Origin: Thermus caldifontis
GTDB taxonomy: Bacteria > Deinococcota > Deinococci > Deinococcales > Thermaceae
DNA length: 64,000 nucleotides
Direction: 5' to 3'
NCBI RefSeq assembly: GCF_003336745.1
Contig: NZ_QGMX01000003.1
Location: 124,001-188,000, forward strand
Shown here: positions 38,969 to 46,524 of the stretch, one piece after another
Position numbering within the stretch: position 1 is the first letter of the stretch
Layout: each line of letters opens with the position of its first letter
Translations under genes and position numbers: made by a program
Notes under the pieces: model-generated
What the model saw: only the letters and a program-made list of their open reading frames with translations
What the model was told of the DNA's origin: nothing
Database searches by the model: none

Positions 38969-40573
38969 ATGAGGCGGAACACATCCTCCTCCAAGCCCCC
39001 TGATCCACCCCGGGCCCCTGCCCTTAAACTGAGGCCCGTGACGTGGGAGGAACTCTTGGATCGGCTTTCCCTGGGTCAGGATGAGCGCACCCTTTTCCTG
39101 CCCCCAGACCTCTCCCCGGAGGAGCTGGCCCGCTACGCCGCGGGCCTGGCCAACCACCGGGGGGGAATCCTTTTCCTGGGGGTGGACCGGGAAGGACGGG
39201 TGGTGGGGGCCTCGGAGATCCACCCCTTGCAGATCACCCATGCTCTGTTTCAGCTCACCCAGGGGCTTCTCTTGCCCTATGTGGAGGTGGTGGAGGGGCC
39301 CTTGGGCCGGGTTCTAGCCCTCCACGTGCCCCAAAGCCCGGCGGCCATCGCTGTGGGGGTGGGGAGGGTGCCCTTTTGGGATGGAAAGCGTCTCACGGAG
39401 CTTAAGATGGGCCAGGCCCTGCCCGAGCCCGACTTCACCGCCCAGGTCCTGCCGGCGGCGAGCCTTTCCGACCTGGACCCGGTGGAGGTCCTGCGCCTAA
39501 GGCGCATCCTGGAGGAACGGGGGAGCAACCTGGCGGCCTTGCCGGACCTCGAGCTCCTCTTCGCCCTGGGGCTTTTGGAGCGGGTGGAGGGGGAGGAAAG
39601 GCCCACGGTGGCGGGGCTTCTCCTTGCGGGCACCCCCTTGGCCTTAAGGCGGCTTCTCCCCCAGGCGGAGGTGAGCTACTACTTCCACGAGAGCGAGGAG
39701 GGGTACACCTTCCGGGAGGATTTGCTTCGCCCCATCCCCGCCCTTTTGCAGCGGCTTAGGGACCTGATCCAGGCCCGGAACCGGGTGCGCTACCTGATGG
39801 TGGGGCTATTCCGCCTCGAGGTCTGGGACTTTGACCAGGAGGTTTACCGGGAGGCCCTCCTCAACGCCTTGGTCCACCGGGACTGGCAGAGCCCGGATGC
39901 CATCCAGGTGCACCACTACCCGGATCGCCTGGAGGTTTCCAACCCGGGAAGCTTCCCCCCCGGCATCACCCCGGAAAACATCCTCCGCCATCCCCCCAAA
40001 AGGCGGAACCCCCGTCTGGCCGAGGCCCTTTACCGGCTTGGCTACGTGGAGCGGGCGGGAAGCGGGGTGGACAAGATGTACCGCCTCCTCCTCAAGTATG
40101 GGAAGGAGCCCCCGGAGTACCGCCTTTTCCCCGAGGCCCTCACCCTGGTCCTTTACAATCCGGAGCTGGACGAGGCCTTCGTGCGGGAGCTGGCCGAGGC
40201 CCAGGAGCGCCTGGGCGGCTTCAGCCTGGACCACCTCATCGCCGTGGGCCACCTGCGCCGGGTGGGGGAGGCCACCTTGGAGGAGCTTTCCCGGGCCTTG
40301 CAGCTTCCTCCCGAAGCGGCCCGTAAGGTCCTTTCCCGCATGGAGCGCATGGGCCTTTTGCGCAAGGAAGGGGGGCGGTACCACCTTCTAAGGCGCGACC
40401 CTTTGGGGGAGAGGGTGCTGGGCCTTTTGGAGAGGCCCCGTTCCCGGCGGGAGGTGCAGGAGGGGCTTGGGCTTTCCCCAAGGGCGGCCTTGGTCCTTTT
40501 GAACCGCCTCATCCGCGAGGGCAAGGTGGAGCGGGTGGGCCGGGGGGCGGCCACCCGTTACCGGCGCCTCTAG
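38969..40573 (+). CDS. AlbA_2-type ATP-binding protein (COG2865 family)
   Basis: 534 aa from ATG 38969, with AAAGG 4 nt upstream; a TTG at 38954 is in frame. Domains: an N-terminal Schlafen AlbA_2-type domain (FLPPDLSPEELARYAAGLANHRGGILFLGVDREGRVVG, about residues 35-150), a GHKL-like ATP-binding segment (EVYREALLNALVHRDW, LEVSNPGSFPPGITPENILRHPPKRRNPRLAEALYRLGYVERAGSGVDKMY), and two C-terminal winged helices (LRRVGEATLEELSRALQLPPEAARKVLSRMERMGLL; LERPRSRREVQEGLGLSPRAALVLLNRLIREGKVERVG). Often annotated as transcriptional regulator or RecG-like; the biochemical function is not established. The A-rich upstream region and divergent promoter suggest separate control. Confidence 0.85.
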   Translation: MRRNTSSSKPPDPPRAPALKLRPVTWEELLDRLSLGQDERTLFLPPDLSPEELARYAAGLANHRGGILFLGVDREGRVVGASEIHPLQITHALFQLTQGLLLPYVEVVEGPLGRVLALHVPQSPAAIAVGVGRVPFWDGKRLTELKMGQALPEPDFTAQVLPAASLSDLDPVEVLRLRRILEERGSNLAALPDLELLFALGLLERVEGEERPTVAGLLLAGTPLALRRLLPQAEVSYYFHESEEGYTFREDLLRPIPALLQRLRDLIQARNRVRYLMVGLFRLEVWDFDQEVYREALLNALVHRDWQSPDAIQVHHYPDRLEVSNPGSFPPGITPENILRHPPKRRNPRLAEALYRLGYVERAGSGVDKMYRLLLKYGKEPPEYRLFPEALTLVLYNPELDEAFVRELAEAQERLGGFSLDHLIAVGHLRRVGEATLEELSRALQLPPEAARKVLSRMERMGLLRKEGGRYHLLRRDPLGERVLGLLERPRSRREVQEGLGLSPRAALVLLNRLIREGKVERVGRGAATRYRRL

Positions 40574-40575
40574 CC

Positions 40576-41022
40576 ATGCCCCACCTGGTCCTCTACCAAC
40601 CGGAAATCCCCCAGAATGCGGGGAACATCGCCCGCACCGCCGCCGCCTTGGGGTGGCCCTTGCACTGGATCCGGCCCCTGGGGTTCCGCCTGGGCGACCC
40701 CAGGCTCCGGCGGGCGGGCCTGGACTACTGGCCCCATGTGGACCTCCGCCTTCACCCTTCCTGGGAGGCTTTCCTAGAGAGCCTCCCTTCCGGGGCGCGG
40801 GTTTGGGCCTTCAGCGCCAGGGGAAGGACGAGCCTATACCAGGTGCGTTTCCAACCGGAGGACTACCTCCTCTTTGGTCCTGAGACCCGGGGGCTTCCCC
40901 CCGAGGTGCTGGGGAGGTTCCCCAGCGTCCACATTCCCATGCCGGGGCCGGTGCGCTCCTTGAACCTGGCGGTGGCCGTGGGGGTGGCAGCCTACGAAGC
41001 CTACCGCCAGCTTGGGGCATGA
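40576..41022 (+). CDS. trmL: TrmL-type tRNA (cytidine/uridine-34) 2'-O-methyltransferase
   Basis: 148 aa. SPOUT enzyme methylating the ribose of the wobble base of tRNA-Leu isoacceptors. Seen: HLVLYQPEIPQNAGNIARTAAALGWPLHWIRPLGF, LRRAGLDYWPHVDL, and the trefoil-knot SAM site LLFGPETRGLPPEVL and IPMPGPVRSLNLAVAVGVAAYEAYRQL. Full length for the family. It follows the previous gene by 2 nt, with a run of short overlaps downstream, so it lies in an operon with the AlbA_2 gene and the deacetylase. Confidence 0.94.
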   Translation: MPHLVLYQPEIPQNAGNIARTAAALGWPLHWIRPLGFRLGDPRLRRAGLDYWPHVDLRLHPSWEAFLESLPSGARVWAFSARGRTSLYQVRFQPEDYLLFGPETRGLPPEVLGRFPSVHIPMPGPVRSLNLAVAVGVAAYEAYRQLGA

Positions 41023-41029
41023 TGGAAGG

Positions 41030-41911
41030 GTGCGGGCCTATACCACCGCCCACCTTCAGGTGGACCTTCCCCAAGGCCACCCCTTTCCCCTCTACAAGTA
41101 CCGGGGGGTGGCGGAGGCCCTGAGAGGCCTCCTTCCCATCCTGCCGGCCCCCGAGGTCCCCCGGGAAGCCCTCCTTCTTGCCCACTGCCCGGAGTACGTG
41201 GAGAAGCTTTTCACCGTGGGGCTTTCCCGGGAGGAGTCCTTGCGCCTGGGTCTTCCCTTTAGCCCAAGTCTCCTGAAGCGGGCTCTACATGCGGCGGGGG
41301 GAACCCTGGCTGCGGCCCTGGATGCCTTGGAGCTGGGCTTGGGCCTCAACCTTTCCGGGGGCACCCACCACGCCTACCCCGACCGGGCCGAGGGGTATAG
41401 CCTCTTCAACGACGTGGCGGTGGCCGTGGCCTGGCTGAGGCGGGAGGGTTTTTGGGGCCGGGTTTTGGTGGTGGACCTGGACGCCCACCAGGGCAACGGC
41501 ACGGCAGTCTTCTTCCAGGAAGATCCCACCGTTTTCACCCTTTCTCTGCACGGGGAGCGGAACTACCCCTTGAGGAAGGAGCGGAGCGACCTGGACGTGG
41601 GCCTCCCCGATGGCGTGGGGGACGAGGCCTACCTAAAGGCCCTCGAGGAGGCCCTGGAACGGGCCCAGGCCTTCCGTCCGGAGCTGGTCTTTTACAACGC
41701 CGGGGTGGACGTGCTCAAGGGGGACCGGTTTGGCCGCCTGGCCTTGAGTCCGGAAGGGGTAAGGAAGCGGGACGAGCGGGTGTTCCGCCTGGTGAGGGCC
41801 TTGGGGGTGCCCTTGGTGGTGGTGATGGGCGGGGGGTATAACCGCGATCCCCGGCTTACGGTGGAGGCCCATGCGGAAACCTACCGGCTGGCCCTAAGCT
41901 CCTTGGCGTAG
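41030..41911 (+). CDS. histone-deacetylase-superfamily hydrolase (AcuC-like)
   Basis: 293 aa from GTG 41030, eight bases after the trmL stop, with GGAAGG just upstream; a TTG at 41012 is the alternative. Zn-dependent amidohydrolase fold. Seen: LYKYRGVAEALRGLL, LNLSGGTHHAYPDRAEGYSLFNDVAVAVAWL with the catalytic His pair, VLVVDLDAHQGNGTA with the metal-binding Asp/His, LSLHGERNYPL, LVFYNAGVDVLKGDRFGRL with the second Asp, and VVVMGGGYN. The substrate could be acetylated proteins, polyamines or acetoin-related acetyl groups; the sequence does not decide. The last 31 nt overlap a convergent acetyltransferase gene. Confidence 0.92.
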   Translation: MRAYTTAHLQVDLPQGHPFPLYKYRGVAEALRGLLPILPAPEVPREALLLAHCPEYVEKLFTVGLSREESLRLGLPFSPSLLKRALHAAGGTLAAALDALELGLGLNLSGGTHHAYPDRAEGYSLFNDVAVAVAWLRREGFWGRVLVVDLDAHQGNGTAVFFQEDPTVFTLSLHGERNYPLRKERSDLDVGLPDGVGDEAYLKALEEALERAQAFRPELVFYNAGVDVLKGDRFGRLALSPEGVRKRDERVFRLVRALGVPLVVVMGGGYNRDPRLTVEAHAETYRLALSSLA

Positions 41912-42735
41912 GTGGCCACCGCCTCCTCGAGGCTGAAGCCCAGGTTGCGGTAAAGCTCCAAGGCCCCGGTTTCGTGGTCGTGGGCCCGGACCCGGAGGAG
42001 CTTGGCCCCCTTCCTCTTGGCTAGCCTGGCCGCCTCGGCCAAAAGGGCCCGTCCGATGCCCTGGCCCCGGACCTTGGGCACCACGCCGATATAGGCCACG
42101 CTGGCCTCATGGTCCTCCAGCTCCACCTCGGCCAGGCCCACGGGGCTTTCCCCCTTGTAGGCCACCAGGAGGTGAACATGGGGGTCCTGGAAGTGTTCCC
42201 AAAGCTCCTCGTCCGTCCACTTAAGGCGCAAGGCCCAGCCCTCCTCGCTTTCCCGGTAAAGCTCCCGGTAGACGGCGGGGCCGGGAAAACCTAAGCGGAT
42301 CACCACCCCTTCGGGGGGTGGGTAGTCCAGGCCCTCAGGGTTCTTGACGAAGAAGTAGGTGAGGTGCAAAAGGCCGAAGTCGGCCTGTTCCAGGGCTTCC
42401 CGCACCGTGCGGTTCTCCTCCCGGGGGAAGGCGTAGAGGCGCTCTAGCCCGAGCTCCTCCGCCCGCCTCTCCGCCGCCTGCAATAGGGGTAAGAGGTCCT
42501 CCTCCCGGTAGGCCAGGGGCCCCTCGAGGGCCGCCCCATCCCAAAAGGCGTAAAGCCCCACGTACCCCGCCACCTCCCCGTCCCTCAGGAGGACCAGGCC
42601 GTCCTCCAGCTCCTCCGCCAGGCCCTCCAGGTCCCGGGCCTCCGGGGCCAGGACCCCCCGCTTGGGGCTTTCGTCCATCCAGCGGAGAAGCTTTAAGAGC
42701 CCGGGAAGGTCCTGGCGGGCCACGGGCCGGATCAT
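41881..42735 (-). CDS. GNAT-family N-acetyltransferase
   Basis: 284 aa, long enough for two GNAT folds. The C-terminal fold has the full acetyl-CoA motif: HEASVAYIGVVPKVRGQGIGRALLAEAARLAKRKGAKLLRVRAHDHETGALELYRNLGF (about residues 215-273). The N-terminal half (RPVARQDLPGLLKLLRWMDES ... AGYVGLYAFWDGAALEG) looks like a degenerate GNAT repeat lacking the R/QxxGxG/A loop. A TAAACT -10 (42742-42747) ends 6 nt before the ATG. Its gene ends inside the deacetylase gene; an acetylase-deacetylase pairing is possible but is only positional. Confidence 0.88.
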   Translation of the reverse strand: MIRPVARQDLPGLLKLLRWMDESPKRGVLAPEARDLEGLAEELEDGLVLLRDGEVAGYVGLYAFWDGAALEGPLAYREEDLLPLLQAAERRAEELGLERLYAFPREENRTVREALEQADFGLLHLTYFFVKNPEGLDYPPPEGVVIRLGFPGPAVYRELYRESEEGWALRLKWTDEELWEHFQDPHVHLLVAYKGESPVGLAEVELEDHEASVAYIGVVPKVRGQGIGRALLAEAARLAKRKGAKLLRVRAHDHETGALELYRNLGFSLEEAVATYAKELRASR

Positions 42736-42769
42736 GCCTCCAGTTTACTCCCCTTTCCCTGGGGAAAGG

Positions 42770-43408
42770 CTAGGGACAAGCGTCCAGGTTCAAGGCCTTT
42801 ACCACCCCCTCCTCCCCGTAGAACTCCACCACGGAAAGCCGGGCGTAGTCCTGTTCCACCCGGAGGCCCTCTTCCGGGGGAAGGGGCAGGACCAGGTTCA
42901 GGGCGGCGCGGTTTAGGGTGCAGTTCCCCACCACCAGGAGGGCCTGGCCTCGGTGCTTTTGCAAAAGGGTCTTCACGGCCCTTTGCCCTCGGGCCCAGGC
43001 CTCCTTCAGGCTTTCCCCTCCCGGGGGGGCAAAGCCGGCCTCGTCCTCCAGCCAGGCGGCCACCTCCCGGGGATACCGCTCCCTTACCTGGGCGAAGCTT
43101 TGCCCTTCCCATTCCCCCCAGCTTCGCTCCCTGAGTTCGGGAAGGAGGGCGAAGGGCACCCCTAGGGCTTCCGCCAGAAGCCCGGCCCCCTCGGCCTCCG
43201 CCAGGCTGTCGGGGGCGTAGACCCAGGCCACGGGGTAGCCCTGGGCCAGCCTGGCCAGGGCGCGGAGGGCCCGCCTGCCCTCTTCCGCAAGGGGAAGGCC
43301 CGGATGGCTGTAAAGGACGTGTTCTGGGTTTTCCACCGGCCCGGCTCGGGTGAGGATCAGGGTGGTTTTGGGGTGGGGTCCTTGGAGGAAATGGGCCAGA
43401 AGCCCCAT
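42770..43408 (-). CDS. histidine-phosphatase-superfamily protein lacking the catalytic histidines
   Basis: 212 aa with the overall phosphoglycerate-mutase-like layout, including ERSWGEWEGQSFAQVRERYP (the usual GEWEG segment), PPGGESLKEAWARGQRAV, and YAPDSLAEAEGAGLLAEAL in place of SxLxRAxQTA. The nucleophile motif LxRHGET is replaced by ILTRAGPVEN: His is Ala at about residue 22. The second catalytic motif VxSHG is replaced by VVGNCTLN at about 159-166. Both histidines are gone, so phosphate transfer by the usual mechanism is excluded. TATTCT (43415-43420) gives a leaderless start and overlaps the divergent promoter. Confidence 0.82.
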   Translation of the reverse strand: MGLLAHFLQGPHPKTTLILTRAGPVENPEHVLYSHPGLPLAEEGRRALRALARLAQGYPVAWVYAPDSLAEAEGAGLLAEALGVPFALLPELRERSWGEWEGQSFAQVRERYPREVAAWLEDEAGFAPPGGESLKEAWARGQRAVKTLLQKHRGQALLVVGNCTLNRAALNLVLPLPPEEGLRVEQDYARLSVVEFYGEEGVVKALNLDACP

Positions 43409-43413
43409 GGGTC

Positions 43414-43420
43414 TAGAATA
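43414..43420. promoter_or_regulatory. fully overlapping divergent -10 boxes
   Basis: The seven bases TAGAATA hold TAGAAT on the plus strand (43414-43419) and TATTCT on the minus strand (43415-43420). Each ends exactly 6 nt before its start codon (GTG 43426 and ATG at 43408). The two starts are 17 bp apart, so the promoters are mutually exclusive. Confidence 0.7.
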
Positions 43421-43425
43421 CGGGG

Positions 43426-44346
43426 GTGGAAAGGTGGGTCATCGTGAACCCGGCGGCGGGGCGGGGCAAGGTGGGGAGGCTTTCCGGGGCCATCCTCAGC
43501 TCCGCGCGGGCCAAGGGGGCTAAGGCCTTCCTCACCGAGGGGCCGGGCCACGCCACGGAACTGGCCCGGGCGGCTCCCCCGGGGGCGCGGGTGGTGGCGG
43601 TGGGGGGGGACGGCACGGTGCATGAGGTTTTACGGGGTCTTGCCGGTGCGGAAAAGGTTTTAGGGGTGGTGCCCATCGGTAGTGGCAACGACTTCGCCCG
43701 CATGCTGGGCCTGAAGGGACTTCCCTGGAAAGAGGCCTTGGACCTGGCCCTCTTCGCCCAGGAGGAGGCCATAGACCTCTGTTGGGTAAACGGCGAGCCC
43801 TTTGGGGCCTCCCTGGGCATCGGCTTTGACGCCTTGGTGGCCAAGAAGGCCCTCACCGCCCCCTCCTTCCTGCGGGGTATGCCCCGCTACCTTTACGCCC
43901 TCTTTGGGGTGCTTAAGGAGCTCCGCCTGCCCGAGGGGCGGGTGGTGGTGGAGGGGGAGGAGGTGCACCGGGGACCTTTGCTCCTGGTGGCGGCCATGAA
44001 CGGGCCCGCCTACGGGGGTGGCATCCCCATTGCCCCCATGGCCGATCCCCGGGATGGCCAGCTATCCGTGATCCTGGCCCGCTCCTTCACCCGGCCCGGG
44101 GTGGTCCTCATCCTGCCCCGGCTCCTTTTGGGTCGGCACCTTTCCCATCCCCAGGTGGTGGCCTTTAGGGGCCGGGAGGTGACGGTGGAGCTCGCCCACC
44201 CGGTTCCCGCCCATGCCGACGGGGAGCTTCTGCCTGAGGCCAGCCTATACCGGGCCCGGGTGGAGCCTTTGGGCCTTAGGGTGGTGGGGGGAAGGGCGGG
44301 GGAGAAGGGGGAAAGGCCCCTCCTAAGCCCAGTGGGGGCGGGTTGA
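43426..44346 (+). CDS. diacylglycerol/lipid kinase family protein
   Basis: 306 aa from GTG 43426. Seen: VIVNPAAGRGKVGRLSGAI at the N-terminus, HATELARAAPPGARVVAVGGDGTVHEVLRGLAG (the GGDGT catalytic motif, about residues 63-67), VVPIGSGNDFARMLGL, GIGFDALVAKKAL, NGPAYGGGIPIAPMADPRDGQLSVILARSF and VPAHADGELLPE. These are the full set of DAGK catalytic family motifs, with the soluble DgkB/YegS-like architecture. Substrate likely diacylglycerol or a related lipid; not decided by sequence. Confidence 0.92.
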   Translation: MERWVIVNPAAGRGKVGRLSGAILSSARAKGAKAFLTEGPGHATELARAAPPGARVVAVGGDGTVHEVLRGLAGAEKVLGVVPIGSGNDFARMLGLKGLPWKEALDLALFAQEEAIDLCWVNGEPFGASLGIGFDALVAKKALTAPSFLRGMPRYLYALFGVLKELRLPEGRVVVEGEEVHRGPLLLVAAMNGPAYGGGIPIAPMADPRDGQLSVILARSFTRPGVVLILPRLLLGRHLSHPQVVAFRGREVTVELAHPVPAHADGELLPEASLYRARVEPLGLRVVGGRAGEKGERPLLSPVGAG

Positions 44347-44379
44347 GGCCAGGTGGCCCAGGGCTTGAAGGGGGGTCGG

Positions 44380-44403
44380 TGACCAGGTATCATGGCCTGG
44401 TCA
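44380..44403. promoter_or_regulatory. vapBC-1 operator: inverted repeat around the -10 box
   Basis: Perfect 8-bp arms TGACCAGG (44380-44387) and CCTGGTCA (44396-44403) flank TATCATGG, whose TATCAT (44388-44393) is the -10 of the module. The right arm runs into the A of the vapB ATG. A bound VapBC complex would cover the -10 and the start codon: a classical autoregulatory design. Confidence 0.7.
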
Positions 44404-44621
44404 TGAGGGTGTCTAAGAGTTACTTTAAGGCTCATGCCCTCGAGCTTCTCCGCCAGGTGCAGACCACAGGGGAGCCCTTGATCCTCACGGACCGGGGCCG
44501 GCCTGTCTTGGTGGTCCAGCCCTATCGGGAGGAGGACCACCTGGACAGGCTTAAAGGGACCCTGGTGCTTTACCAGGACCCCTTGGAACCCACGGGGGAG
44601 GCGTGGGAGGCCCTGGGGTGA
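44403..44621 (+). CDS. antitoxin, Phd/YefM-like (VapB-1)
   Basis: 72 aa from ATG 44403. N-terminal domain RVSKSYFKAHALELLRQVQTTGEPLILTDRGRPVLVVQPY has the Phd/YefM pattern (the KAHxxELLRxVxxxGEPLxITxRGRPVAVL fold that binds DNA), and the acidic C-terminus would bind toxin. An operator overlaps its start. The stop TGA overlaps the toxin GTG by 4 nt, the usual coupled antitoxin-toxin order. Confidence 0.85.
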   Translation: MRVSKSYFKAHALELLRQVQTTGEPLILTDRGRPVLVVQPYREEDHLDRLKGTLVLYQDPLEPTGEAWEALG

Positions 44622-45025
44622 AGGCTCCACCTTTTCTTCTGGACACCCACGCTTGGGTATGGTTTTTAACGGGCTCGGACATGCTCCCCGTAAGCCTTAG
44701 GGCCCGCCTGGAGGAGGCCCGTCAGGAAAAGCGCCTTTTCATTTCCGCCATCACCCCCTGGGAGGTGGCGGTTTTGGCCCGTAAAGGGCGCATCGTCTTT
44801 TCCTTGGACCCCAAGGACTGGTTGGAGGCGGCTCTACGGGTTCAGGGTATCCAGGTGGTTCCCCTGGATGCCCAGGTGGCGGTGAGGGCCGCCTACTTGG
44901 ACCTTCCCCACCCTGATCCTGCCGACCGCTTTATCCTGGCTACCGCCACGAGGTTAGCCGCGGTCCTGGTTACCCGGGATGGGAGATTGCGGTCCTATGG
45001 GGGTGTGCGTACCCTCTGGGATTAG
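44618..45025 (+). CDS. PIN-domain toxin VapC-1
   Basis: 135 aa from GTG 44618. PIN ribonuclease fold with conserved acidic residues: LLDTHAWVWFLTG (first Asp), SAITPWEVAVLARKGRI (Glu), and HPDPADRFILATATRLAAVLVTRDGRLRSYG (Asp pair). This is the type II VapC architecture of the family that cleaves tRNA or rRNA. It pairs with the antitoxin gene immediately upstream. Confidence 0.9.
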   Translation: MKAPPFLLDTHAWVWFLTGSDMLPVSLRARLEEARQEKRLFISAITPWEVAVLARKGRIVFSLDPKDWLEAALRVQGIQVVPLDAQVAVRAAYLDLPHPDPADRFILATATRLAAVLVTRDGRLRSYGGVRTLWD

Positions 45026-45114
45026 AGGTAAAGGCGGTAACGCCTCCCCCGCAGGAGCTCCCCCACCCGCCTCGAGGCCTCCTTCAGGACCTCCTCCCGA
45101 ACGCCTTCCGCCAC
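45022..45114 (-). CDS. possible 30-codon ORF between vapC-1 and aspC
   Basis: GTG 45114 to TAA 45022 encodes a 30-residue, highly charged amphipathic helix (VREEVLKEASRRVGELLRGRR in its middle). A minus-strand TAGAAT (plus 45121-45126) ends exactly 6 nt before the GTG, matching the leaderless spacing seen at confirmed genes of this window. Its stop overlaps the vapC-1 stop on the other strand. It could instead be the end of a decayed gene or a short antisense transcript. No homologue is recognised. Confidence 0.3.
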   Translation of the reverse strand: MAEGVREEVLKEASRRVGELLRGRRYRLYL

Positions 45115-45143
45115 CCACCCATTCTAGCCCCTATACTTAAACC

Positions 45144-46301
45144 ATGCGTGGCCTTTCCGAAAGGGTTAAGGGCATGAAGCCTTCTGCTACGGTGGCGGTG
45201 AACGCCAGGGCCCTGGAGCTGAGGCGCCAGGGGGTGGACCTGGTGGCCCTGACGGCGGGGGAGCCCGACTTCGACACCCCCGAGCACGTGAAGGAGGCGG
45301 CCCGGCGGGCCTTGGCCCAGGGCAAGACCAAGTACGCGCCCCCGGCGGGCATCCCCGAGCTTCGCGAGGCCTTGGCGGAAAAGTTCCGGAAGGAGAACGG
45401 CCTTTCCGTCACCCCTGACCAGACCATCGTCACCGTGGGGGGTAAGCAGGCCCTTTACAACCTCTTCCAGGCCATCCTGGACCCCGGGGATGAGGTGATC
45501 CTCCTGGCCCCCTACTGGGTGAGCTACCCGGAGATGGTGCGCCTGGCGGGAGGGGTGCCGGTGGAGGTGGAAACCCTGCCCCAGGAGGGCTTCGTGCCCG
45601 ATCCTGAGCGGGTGAGAAGGGCCATTACCGGGCGCACCAAAGCCCTGGTGGTGAACTCCCCCAACAACCCCACGGGGGCGGTCTACCCCGAGGAGGTCCT
45701 AAGGGCCCTGGCGGAGCTGGCCTTGGAGCACGACCTTTACCTGGTTTCCGACGAGATCTACGAGCACCTCATCTACGAGGGAGCCCACTTCTCCCCGGCT
45801 CAGGTGGCCCCGGAGCACACCGTCACCGTGAACGGGGCGGCCAAGGCCTTTGCCATGACCGGCTGGCGCATCGGTTACGCGTGTGGCCCCAAGGAGGTCA
45901 TCAAGGCCATGGCCGACATCTCCAGCCAGTCCACCACCAGCCCCGATACCATCGCCCAGTGGGCCACCCTCGAGGCCCTCACGGACCAGGAGGCCTCGAG
46001 GGCCTTCATAGAGATGGCCCGGGAGGCCTATAGGAGGCGGCGGGACCTCCTCTTGGAGGGCCTTGCGGCCCTGGGCCTAAAGGCGGTCCGCCCCAGCGGG
46101 GCCTTCTATGTCCTCCTGGATACCTCCCCCTTTGCCGAGGATGAGGTGAGGGCGGCGGAAAGGCTTTTAGAGGCGGGGGTAGCGGTGGTGCCGGGAACGG
46201 ACTTTGCCGCCTTTGGGCACGTGCGCCTCTCCTACGCCACGAGCGAGGAAAACCTAAAGAAAGCCCTGGAGCGCTTCGCGCAGATTCTGCAAAGGGTCTA
46301 G
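45144..46301 (+). CDS. aspC: aspartate aminotransferase, class I subgroup Ib
   Basis: 385 aa, the length of the known Thermus enzyme. PLP transaminase for aspartate/2-oxoglutarate. Seen: LSERVKGMKPSATVAVNARA, LTAGEPDFDTPEHVKEAARRAL, APPAGIPELREALAEKF, VGGKQALYNLFQAILDPGDEV, VVNSPNNPTGAVYP, YLVSDEIYEHLIYEG, the PLP-lysine motif NGAAKAFAMTGWRIGYACGP, and GVAVVPGTDFAAFGHVRLSYATSEENL. The TATACT -10 (45132-45137) ends 6 nt before the ATG: a leaderless transcript. Confidence 0.96.
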   Translation: MRGLSERVKGMKPSATVAVNARALELRRQGVDLVALTAGEPDFDTPEHVKEAARRALAQGKTKYAPPAGIPELREALAEKFRKENGLSVTPDQTIVTVGGKQALYNLFQAILDPGDEVILLAPYWVSYPEMVRLAGGVPVEVETLPQEGFVPDPERVRRAITGRTKALVVNSPNNPTGAVYPEEVLRALAELALEHDLYLVSDEIYEHLIYEGAHFSPAQVAPEHTVTVNGAAKAFAMTGWRIGYACGPKEVIKAMADISSQSTTSPDTIAQWATLEALTDQEASRAFIEMAREAYRRRRDLLLEGLAALGLKAVRPSGAFYVLLDTSPFAEDEVRAAERLLEAGVAVVPGTDFAAFGHVRLSYATSEENLKKALERFAQILQRV

Positions 46302-46305
46302 GTCC

Positions 46306-46524
46306 TCAGGTTCCCTCCCATACCGGAAGGGCCTCCAGGGAGAAGCGCCTTAAGGCTTTGGGGTCGGATAACCGCTTGCTGGCGTCCAGGATCTCAATGC
46401 CCAAGAGCTTGCCTTCCGCATCCCAGTCCAGGGCAATGCCCTCTCCTACTTCCTCCACGGTGGCCGGTCCCTCGCCAAAGGCAATGTATAGGGCATCGGC
46501 TTCCGGGTCATAGGTAATCCGCAT
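46306..46524 (-). CDS. DUF2283 protein
   Basis: 72 aa. Begins ITYDPEADALYIAFGEGPATVEEVGEGIALDWDAEGKLLGIEILDASKRL, the typical DUF2283 signature (YDPEADALYI...GIEILDAS). Small beta-rich domain of unknown function, usually encoded with a DUF4258 gene. Start ATG 46524 overlaps the end of that gene by 17 nt. Confidence 0.85.
   Translation of the reverse strand: MRITYDPEADALYIAFGEGPATVEEVGEGIALDWDAEGKLLGIEILDASKRLSDPKALRRFSLEALPVWEGT

Noticed and set aside
34269..45025. Defence island or recent transfer around the AlbA_2 and vapBC genes
   Set aside because: Base composition and codon use match the flanks apart from short A-rich promoter regions, and no integrase, tRNA attachment site or repeats border the region.
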